NCBI GenBank assembly: GCA_020639295.1
Contig: JACKGY010000019.1
Coordinates: forward strand, 1 to 36,930
Length of the DNA: 36,930 nt
Origin: Planctomycetota bacterium
Lineage (GTDB): Bacteria; Planctomycetota; GCA-002687715; DRQF01
Direction of reading: 5' to 3'
In this document: piece by piece, positions 9,201-15,441 of the stretch
Layout: every line of letters begins with the position of its first letter
Position numbering within the stretch: the stretch's first letter is position 1
Program-made: the position numbers and the translations under genes
The notes under the pieces: generated by a model
What the model was told of the DNA's origin: nothing
What the model saw: only the letters and a program-made list of their open reading frames with translations
Databases searched by the model: none

Positions 9201-9902
9201 CGATCCGAGAAAACTCTCGAGATGACGGTAGCCCGACCAGCCGCCGAGGGCGCAGACGCAGAGCCCGAGGACGATTCCCGGCTTGCCCAGCGCCGAGCGC
9301 GGCACCAGGATGAAGGCGGCGCAGGCGGCGACGGCGTAGAGCGCGACCACCGCGAACTGATGGAGATGCGGGTAGAGCCCCGGGTAGAAGTGGGTGTCGA
9401 AGCGCCGGCAGACGTAGGCGAAACCGGCGAGGCCGAGGAAGGCGAAGGGTCGCCCCCAACCGCGCCGCGCGAACCAGCCGGTCAGGGATGCGGCCACCAT
9501 GATGCCGATGCAGATGGCGATGACCAGGCAGGCCGGCGCGAGGCCGCCATACTCGTTCTTCTGCATCCTCGGGGTGTCGAAGATCAGGAAGGCGGTGCGG
9601 ATGATCAGCGGGAGCGCCGGCAGGAAGAAGGCCGCGGTGGCCATGAAGGCGCGACGGCCACCGAAGATCCGGCCGAGGATCCGGTGCAGGACGAGAACCG
9701 TCCAACCCGCGACGATCAGGACGCCGAGGACCAGGCCGGCGAAGCCGAGGAGGCTCGGCGCGCTGTCCTCGGGGAGGGACTTGCCGCGCAGGTAGAGGTC
9801 CAGGCCGAGAACCGCTCCGGTGGCCAGCAGGGCGGCCCAGACCACGCGGACCGCCTGCAGGCCGAAGGCACCCTGTCCGGGCGAAACTTGCTTCTGGTTC
9901 AT
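6237..9902 (-). CDS. Membrane sulfatase-like protein with C-terminal HEAT repeats
   Basis: A 1221-residue protein. The first roughly 230 residues hold about six hydrophobic helices, as in membrane phosphoglycerol or phosphoethanolamine transferases. An alkaline-phosphatase-superfamily domain follows (about 300-600), with SIDAVRFDH (D309, D314, H315) and TSDHGE (D505, H506) as metal-binding motifs. The active-site segment reads S344-P-A-T-A-S-F-L-S-L-H-S-L-L-T-G. It lacks the Cys-x-Pro-Ser-Arg needed for formylglycine, so true sulfatase activity is doubtful; a Ser or Thr nucleophile and phosphotransfer would be closer. From about 690 to 960 there are HEAT-like helical repeats, then a beta-rich tail to the end. 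No clear Shine-Dalgarno sequence precedes the ATG. The stop is next to the start of the phosphoesterase gene, indicating an operon. Confidence 0.88.
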   Translation of the reverse strand: MNQKQVSPGQGAFGLQAVRVVWAALLATGAVLGLDLYLRGKSLPEDSAPSLLGFAGLVLGVLIVAGWTVLVLHRILGRIFGGRRAFMATAAFFLPALPLIIRTAFLIFDTPRMQKNEYGGLAPACLVIAICIGIMVAASLTGWFARRGWGRPFAFLGLAGFAYVCRRFDTHFYPGLYPHLHQFAVVALYAVAACAAFILVPRSALGKPGIVLGLCVCALGGWSGYRHLESFLGSAPSARRLIGTELQTTSRLWQLVPYRRTVVTEDRQIPAGLSARAQRHLEARDRARKAVAAKVGADKKWNVLIYSIDAVRFDHTTMAGYERLTTPFMAELAKGSVNFTRARSPATASFLSLHSLLTGAEPSTIDALHGKNPPLLSTHLASFGWKTAAWFSDAIFTVRDRSWPEADGTLGFQQVFGDHPYAEETTDDILDFVDANRGGGPFLAFTHIMNPHAPYEPRPEGIWGHQPMDNYDGELAHVDAQLKRLWAGLEQRGVAKDTLLIITSDHGEAFGEKKQFMHGGPPNWVQSAVPLMLYAPGLLEPRTVAAPVSNVSIPATLCDILSLPDLPENEATSLLPLALGIENGDDSYCVVERPALSQFPGMSPSRSIVYKGYELVLDLGLGVGNLYHVDEDPLHAFDVAESEPEVLQELTELEKEWRNDRLLRATPTGDAAALPVAYRSERQLVEAGDVRALETFDRFINDPDELVQRDAVKVLLDLRNTRNPKPIEFQPYTGKDAQVIALCNALAFAQGKSELGELLIAQLGEFPDDVELRIVRALASNATAIGDLGPLKARLAATENPDLRFELACALGNAGDPSVHELLLSYAKDADQDRLRALICAACHIPGKEAWERLVDVANEVGIEAQVFLCWYGYFQETEERHAWVRDLFRQSNGRIRSNGLAASERFKDQPFRVGIFELVLDYEEDQRFRAVAAKNVKNSKSERAPQLLLDLCATDPVLGPRGAGFLRDLGRPVNDCRHLMDLAEVEVPAGPPVEVEIASLQLQEHEESRRAYVIARFGDDAIGGRIVLSAEGLEAMEFPIRAPEETFRFDLPKEVTRFGIQALGGANESVAWKRQGLIGVIPRIEESRWPQGMPDAGDVYAFARLDGHWVMADRPDGKIWLRSPQGTFRFCGADERPKRLMIEGVLPRTANFALELNGKLLHEERLEQGEIKVTAEVGDAPFFPKQRNRLVIRLSEPRGEPLDVSPSPGGALGLKSILWE

Positions 9903-10417
9903 CCAGTCATCGGGTGGGGCCCGATCCCCTCCCGTCCTTCACCATCGACAAAGGCAGCTCGACGCCCTGGACCGGATCAGCAAGTCCTTCAGGCAATTCG
10001 AGTTGAGGCAAAAAAGCGAGTACCAGCCACCCACGGCTGCTCCAGAGCTTACGCATCCCTTACCCGAAAGTCGACCAATTCCCCCACCATCACCACTGGA
10101 TGTTCATGCAGGAGCAGGCCTTACCGCCGATCGGCAGACCGCTGGGTCGCCCCGGCGGCAGGCCGGGTGACGAGGCCGCGCGATCGCGGCGCGAGCGCGC
10201 GGCCAGGGGCGACGCTCGGCGCAACCTCCCGGGTTGGCTGCAACCCCGATGGGTCGGGCCGGTTGAGTCACGGTCCGGGAGCCTCCCGCTGTTCCGCCGC
10301 CGCCCGACCCGCCTGGCGCGGTGCTTCGGGACTCGCCCGGAATTCGTCGCAACCGGGCGTCACCGCGGGTCTGGAGACTTGCCGCCGCCCGGGCCCCGAT
10401 CGAGGACAGCCCGGATC
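9903..10417. other. Divergent intergenic region
   Basis: This is 515 bases between the divergent sulfatase-like gene and the alpha/beta hydrolase. The frames through it give Arg/Pro/Gly-rich shadow peptides. The part from about 9960 to 10100 is visibly less GC-rich, as expected of promoters, but no clear -35/-10 pair could be assigned. A GC-only inverted repeat is listed separately. Confidence 0.5.
10174..10204. repeat. GC-only inverted repeat
   Basis: Perfect 9-base arms GGCCGCGCG and CGCGCGGCC lie around a 13-base spacer in the divergent gap. There is no T-tract, so it is not an intrinsic terminator. A protein-binding or RNA hairpin role is possible but unproven. Confidence 0.4.
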
Positions 10418-11833
10418 ATGACCAGACCATCACCCTTGCTCCTCCTCGTGACCCTCACCCTGTTGGCACCGTCGGGATTGGCGCAGCGGAACGACCTGGC
10501 GCAGCGACTCATCAAGCTGGAACAGGGCTGGTCGAACCACGAGGTCACGGCACGCGTTCGCGCCCTGCCGAGCGTCGAGGCCGCCGTGGCTTCCTTCTTC
10601 GGCTTCCGCCTCCAGCGCGCGGCCCGCCAGCTCGACGAGGGCCGGCTGCTCCTTCGCTCGGCCGAGATCGACCCGGAAAGCGCCTGGGCGGCCAGCCGCA
10701 GGATCGTGCTCGGCAGGAGGATCGTCGACCCGCGCGCCGGTGAGTCGCTGACCTGGCACGAGGAGGCCCTCTACGACGCCGGTGCACGACCCGAAGCTCT
10801 CGAGATCGACTTCCGCTTCGAGACCGTCGACGGCAAGGCAGCCCTCCCCCAGCGAATCGAACGCGTCCGGCCGGAGGACGCGGACTCGCCCCTGCGCCTC
10901 GTCGTCGCCGAGACGGCGCCGGCCATGGATCTCGATCTGGTCGCCACCCTGCGGATCGGCAAGCACGCGCTCGATCGCTTCGTCCACGCCGTCGCCCTGA
11001 TCCCCGACCTGGAAGACCGGCTCGCCGCTCTCGCCGAGGTGGCCGCCGCCATGGACGGGCCCGATTGGCGGCGGACGAGCATCGAGGCCGGCCTCGCGGC
11101 CCTGCGCCGGCTCCACGACGGCGACCTGCCCGAGAACGAACCCCGCCCCCTGGCGCGCCTGCGCGCCCTCGAGACCCTGGCCGCGCTGAAGGCCGACGAC
11201 GCGCTGCCCGCCGGCGAGTACGTCCTGGCCCTGCCGCGCGAGTCCGGTATCGACACGATCCGGATCGCCGTTCCCGAGAAGGTCGGCCCGAGCAGCCCGC
11301 TGCTCCTCCTCCTGCACGGCGCCGGCGGCAGCGAGAACATGTTCTTCGAGGCCTACGGCCGCGGCCGCTACGTCGCCGAGGGCATCGCTCGTGGGGCGGT
11401 CGTCGTCGCGCCACGGCTGCCGATCCTCGGCAGGCTCGACCTCGCCGGCCTTCTCGACCGCCTTGCCGGGATCCGCCCTTTCGCGCGCGACCAGGTGTTC
11501 CTCGTCGGTCACTCGATGGGCGCGGGCGCGGCCCTCGATGCCGCGGCCCGGAGTCCCGAGCCCCTGGCCGCCGTCGTCGCCATCGCCGGCGCGGCGCGAA
11601 CGAGCCAGCTCGAGCGTCTCACCCGCGGCCCGCTCTTCCTGGGCACCGCCGAGCGAGACTTCTCCAGGCGCTCCGTGCTCGATCTCGCCGCCCGGCTCGC
11701 CGACCTCGACGGTCCGGCTCCCGTCCTCGAGATCGCGCCCCAGTCGGAGCACCTCATGGTGGTCCAGGATCTCCTCCCTACGGTCATGGCCTTCCTCGAC
11801 GAGCAGGGCCTGGGCCGACCGAAGGCCCGGTGA
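10418..11833 (+). CDS. Secreted alpha/beta hydrolase
   Basis: A 471-residue exported protein. The signal peptide is MTRPSPLLLLVTLTLLAPSGLAQ with cleavage probably after GLA. Residues about 25-270 form a mostly helical region of unknown family. The C-terminal alpha/beta-hydrolase domain (about 285-465) has the oxyanion segment LLLLHGAGG, the nucleophile elbow GHSMG (S366), an acid residue likely D414 (GTAERD) and H445 (SEHLMV). It is probably an esterase or peptidase of periplasmic or surface material; the substrate cannot be told. The ATG at 10418 was chosen because it starts the signal peptide, although the frame is open upstream and the Shine-Dalgarno sequence is weak. Confidence 0.88.
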   Translation: MTRPSPLLLLVTLTLLAPSGLAQRNDLAQRLIKLEQGWSNHEVTARVRALPSVEAAVASFFGFRLQRAARQLDEGRLLLRSAEIDPESAWAASRRIVLGRRIVDPRAGESLTWHEEALYDAGARPEALEIDFRFETVDGKAALPQRIERVRPEDADSPLRLVVAETAPAMDLDLVATLRIGKHALDRFVHAVALIPDLEDRLAALAEVAAAMDGPDWRRTSIEAGLAALRRLHDGDLPENEPRPLARLRALETLAALKADDALPAGEYVLALPRESGIDTIRIAVPEKVGPSSPLLLLLHGAGGSENMFFEAYGRGRYVAEGIARGAVVVAPRLPILGRLDLAGLLDRLAGIRPFARDQVFLVGHSMGAGAALDAAARSPEPLAAVVAIAGAARTSQLERLTRGPLFLGTAERDFSRRSVLDLAARLADLDGPAPVLEIAPQSEHLMVVQDLLPTVMAFLDEQGLGRPKAR

Positions 11834-12139
11834 CCACCGGCCCGCGACCTGGCCCTGCGCGCGCCGACTCGGCTCTGGTGTCGCCTCGGCTCGGTCGATT
11901 CCAGGCTACGCGGCGCCACCACCCGATCGGGAAGAGGCCAGGTGGGCCCGCCACTCGCCGCGCCGGCGGTTGACAGGAGATCGGCCTCCGACGAGGCTCT
12001 GTTCGTGATCGACCCTCCGGTCGATCGTCGACCGGCGTGGTGAGTCGAAAAGGACACGACCCGACGTCGAATCGTGGTGGCTCGTCGGCGGCAGGTCCGC
12101 TGGAGGTCGCCGGCCACCCCGCAGGCTGGAGCTCGATCC
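11834..12139. other. Leader region upstream of helicase
   Basis: About 306 bases with no convincing gene between the hydrolase and the helicase on the same strand. It contains an overlapping pair of inverted repeats, listed separately. The frame of the helicase extends to a GTG at 12074, but the extra 22 residues are Arg-rich and unlike the family start. Confidence 0.5.
12007..12035. promoter_or_regulatory. Overlapping, mutually exclusive inverted repeats
   Basis: GATCGACC-N4-GGTCGATC (12007-12026) overlaps CCGGTCGA-N3-TCGACCGG (12017-12035). Both have perfect 8-base arms and share the central GGTCGA, so only one hairpin could form at a time in RNA. As DNA, they make a tandem operator-like site about 105 bases before the helicase start. 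Confidence 0.45.
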
Positions 12140-15100
12140 GTGGCCGAGATTCCTCGTGGTCTCTACGAGCGCGTCCTCGATCTGGCGACCCACTCGCTGG
12201 TCCACGAACTCGCGGCCGAACACCACGATCTCGGCGACTCGGAGGCCGGTCGCCGCCTCGCGCGCGCCGTCTACGACTTCCTCGAGCGCGCTCTCGCCGA
12301 CGTCAAGGGTGACGACCAGGTCGACGCCCAGCTCCGGATCTGCAATCGCATCCTGGACGTGCTGATCGCCGAGCTCCCGCGCTTCGCCCGCTCCGACGAT
12401 CATCTCACCAGGACGCTCCTGACCGCGGTGGGGCCGGAATCCGCCAGCCGTCGATCACCACGCCCGAGCGTCCCGCTCTCCGAATCGGCCCTCTTCGTCA
12501 ACGCCAATCGCGAGCGGAGCTTCCAGTCCGAACTCCGGCTCGAGATCGCCTCGTCGGACTCGGTCGACTTCCTCTGTCCCTTCCTGTTCTGGCAGGGCTA
12601 CGTCGGCATCCGGAACGAGATCGCGAAGCTCAGGGAGCGCGGTGGCCGGCTGAGAGTCCTGACCTCGACCTACGGCGGCATGACCCAGGCCCGCGTGCTC
12701 GACGACCTCGTCGAACTCGGCGCCGAGGTCAAGGTCTCCTATGAGCAGCGCTCGACGCGCCTCCACGCCAAGTCCTGGTATTTCCAGCGCGACTCCGGGT
12801 TCTCGACCGCCTTCGTCGGTTCCTCCAACCTGTCGCAGGTGGCGCTCACCAGCGGCCTCGAATGGAACGTACGCCTCTCCGAGATCGAGAATCGCGCCAC
12901 GCTCGAGGAGTTCCGCGGCGCCTACGAGAACTACTGGAATCACCCGGACTTCCGCGACTACGCGCGGGAGGAGTTCGCGCGCGGCATCGCGATCGTCCGC
13001 CGGAACGACGACCGGATCGAACACACCTTCGCGATCCGCCCCTTCACCTACCAGCAGGCGGTGCTCGATCGCCTGACGGCCGAGCGCGAGGTCCACGACC
13101 GGCACGCCAACCTCATCGTCGCGGCGACCGGTACCGGCAAGACCGTCGTCGCCGCCCTCGACTACGCCCGCATGGGGCGGCCTCGCCCCAGCCTTCTCTT
13201 CGTGGCCCATCGCAAGGAGATCCTCGAGCAGGCCTGCGCGACCTACCGCCACGCGGTCGGGGACGGTTCCTTCGGCGAGTACCTGGTCGATGGCCAGACT
13301 CCCCGCGAGTGGACCCAGGTCTTCGCCTCGGTCCAGGCGCTCGCGCGCCGTGACGTGGCGTCCTGGCCCAGGGATCGCTTCGACGTGGTCGTCGTGGACG
13401 AGGTGCACCACGCCGCGCGAAGGAACGAGACCTACGGCCGGCTCCTCGATCATCTGCAACCGAGGGAGCTGCTCGGCCTGACCGCGACGCCGGAGCGAGC
13501 TGATGGCTCGACCATCACCGACTGGTTCGGCGGCCGGATCGCGGCTGAGCTCCGGCTCTGGGACGCGATCGATCGTGGCCTGCTCGTGCCCTTCCAGTAC
13601 TTCGCGGTCCATGACGGCGTCGATCTCCGCGACGTCTCCTGGCGCGGTGGCCGCTACGACCCCCGCGAGCTCGACGACCTCTACGACGGCAACGACGCCC
13701 GCGCCCACCTGATCCTCGCCGCGGTCAGGCACCACGTCGAGGATCCGACCACCATGCGCGCCCTCGGCTTCTGCGCCGGCGTCTCCCATGCCCGCTACAT
13801 GACCCGGGCGTTCCAGCGCGCGGGCCTGCCCGCCGCCTGCGTCCTCGGCACCACCGACAAGGCGGACCGCCGCGACGCCATCCGGAGGCTCGCCGCTGGC
13901 GAGCTCAAGGCGATCTTCTGCGTCGACGTCTTCAACGAGGGCATCGACATCAAGGCGGTCGACACCATCCTGTTCCTGCGCCCGACCGAAAGCGGCCTGC
14001 TCTTCGCCCAGCAGCTCGGCCGTGGCCTCCGACATGCGGAGGGCAAGCGCTGCCTGACGGCCCTGGACTTCGTCGGCCACGCGCATCGGCGCTTCCGCTA
14101 CGACCTCAAGTACCGGGCCATCACCCGAGGCAGCCGGAGGGAGTTGCGGGATCAGGTCGAAGACGGTTTCCCCTACCTCCCCGCCGGCTGCTCGATCCAG
14201 CTCGATCGCGTCAGTCGCGAGCTCATCCTCGAGAATCTTCGCCAGGGGATCGGCAGCGGGCGACGGGGCCTGTTGGCCGAGCTGGCGGATCTCGGCCCCG
14301 CGACGACGCTCGCCGGCTTCCTCGAGTCCTGCGACCTCGAGCTCGGCGATCTGTACCGAGGCGGAAGGACCTTCACCGAACTGCGCCGGGCGCTTCGCTT
14401 CGAGCCGGAGCCGGCGGGACCCGACGAGGCGGCGCTAGCCCGCGCGATCGGTCGTCTCCTCCACGTCGACGACCGGCGGCGGCTGACCGCCTGGCGGGCG
14501 CTCGTGCGCGGAGACGAGGCGGTCGACGCGCAACCACGACTCGCCATGATGCTGGCCACGGCGCTCGATCGCAGTGCCGCCGTCGACCCGGGCCGGGCGA
14601 TCGGGTCGCTGCGCTCCCACCGAGCCCTCGGGCGCGAGTTCCTCGAACTCCTCGACCTGCTCGAGACCAGGCTCGACCACCGGACGCCCGCCTTCGTGCA
14701 CGAGTCCGGGGTGCCGCTCGCGCTCCATGCGCGCTACGCCCTCCACGAGATCATGGCGGCCTTCGGCGACGTCCGTAACGGCCGCCTCTACGAACCCCGC
14801 GAGGGCGTCGTGTTCCATGGTTCGAGCCGCTGCAATCTCCTCTTCGTCACGCTGACCAAGGACGAAGACGACTACTCGCCGACGACCATGTATCGCGACT
14901 TCGCCCTGGCTCCGAATCTCTTCCACTGGCAGTCGCAGAGCCGCACGCGCGTCGACAGCGAGAAGGGGCGGCGTCACACCGAACATGCTGCCCGCGGGAT
15001 CACGCCCTTGCTCTTCATCCGGGTCAGGAAGAAGGACGACCGCGGCGAGACCATGCCCTACTCCTTCGTCGGTCCGGTCCGGTTCCAGAGGTCGAGAGGC

Positions 15101-15184
15101 GAGCGGCCGATGAACATCGAGTGGGAGCTCGACCACCCGATGCCGGCCGCGCTCTTCGAGGCCGCGGCGGTCGCGGCCTCCTGA
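12140..15184 (+). CDS. PLD nuclease/SF2 helicase/DUF3427 fusion protein
   Basis: A 1014-residue protein with three parts. The first is a short helical start (PRGLYERVLD) followed by a phospholipase-D-like nuclease domain with H209-x-K211 and GSSN about 18 residues later, as in PLD-type endonucleases. The second is a superfamily II helicase with Walker A ATGTGKT (K334), DEVH (420-423), LTATPERADG, and motif VI QQLGRGLR (624-631). The third is a C-terminal region from about 740 to 1005 matching the DUF3427 pattern (HGSSRCN, PTTMYRDF, LFHWQSQS, RVRK, PYSFVGP). Such single-gene nuclease-helicase proteins are patchily distributed and suspected of acting on foreign or damaged DNA; that role is inference. 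I prefer the GTG at 12140, with GGAG about 9 bases before it, over the upstream GTG at 12074. No methylase or partner gene lies nearby. Confidence 0.92.
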   Translation: MAEIPRGLYERVLDLATHSLVHELAAEHHDLGDSEAGRRLARAVYDFLERALADVKGDDQVDAQLRICNRILDVLIAELPRFARSDDHLTRTLLTAVGPESASRRSPRPSVPLSESALFVNANRERSFQSELRLEIASSDSVDFLCPFLFWQGYVGIRNEIAKLRERGGRLRVLTSTYGGMTQARVLDDLVELGAEVKVSYEQRSTRLHAKSWYFQRDSGFSTAFVGSSNLSQVALTSGLEWNVRLSEIENRATLEEFRGAYENYWNHPDFRDYAREEFARGIAIVRRNDDRIEHTFAIRPFTYQQAVLDRLTAEREVHDRHANLIVAATGTGKTVVAALDYARMGRPRPSLLFVAHRKEILEQACATYRHAVGDGSFGEYLVDGQTPREWTQVFASVQALARRDVASWPRDRFDVVVVDEVHHAARRNETYGRLLDHLQPRELLGLTATPERADGSTITDWFGGRIAAELRLWDAIDRGLLVPFQYFAVHDGVDLRDVSWRGGRYDPRELDDLYDGNDARAHLILAAVRHHVEDPTTMRALGFCAGVSHARYMTRAFQRAGLPAACVLGTTDKADRRDAIRRLAAGELKAIFCVDVFNEGIDIKAVDTILFLRPTESGLLFAQQLGRGLRHAEGKRCLTALDFVGHAHRRFRYDLKYRAITRGSRRELRDQVEDGFPYLPAGCSIQLDRVSRELILENLRQGIGSGRRGLLAELADLGPATTLAGFLESCDLELGDLYRGGRTFTELRRALRFEPEPAGPDEAALARAIGRLLHVDDRRRLTAWRALVRGDEAVDAQPRLAMMLATALDRSAAVDPGRAIGSLRSHRALGREFLELLDLLETRLDHRTPAFVHESGVPLALHARYALHEIMAAFGDVRNGRLYEPREGVVFHGSSRCNLLFVTLTKDEDDYSPTTMYRDFALAPNLFHWQSQSRTRVDSEKGRRHTEHAARGITPLLFIRVRKKDDRGETMPYSFVGPVRFQRSRGERPMNIEWELDHPMPAALFEAAAVAAS

Positions 15185-15441
15185 GACGGATTCCACGCGG
15201 TTGGCGGCGCCCGCCTTCGCCGCCTCGACGGGGGCGGGAGGCCAAGACTGCGCCGAACTGGGTCGCCTGCCTCGGCACGACGACCGGCGTTCCAGGCCGG
15301 GCTCGACCGCCGCGAGTTGCCGTCCCCAACGTTCGCGGCCGCGGTGGCGACGGAATCTCCCCGTTCCGACATCTTTCGCCCGCTCGACGGTGGACAGGCC
15401 TCCGGTCATCGGCAGGATGGCTGGGCAGCCGAGAGGAGACC

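Noticed and set aside
6885..10421. 1178-codon open frame on the plus strand
   Set aside because: It is antisense to the sulfatase-like/HEAT gene, whose frame has clear domain motifs; the product is a repetitive Glu/Arg/Gly/Val-rich sequence typical of high-GC shadows.
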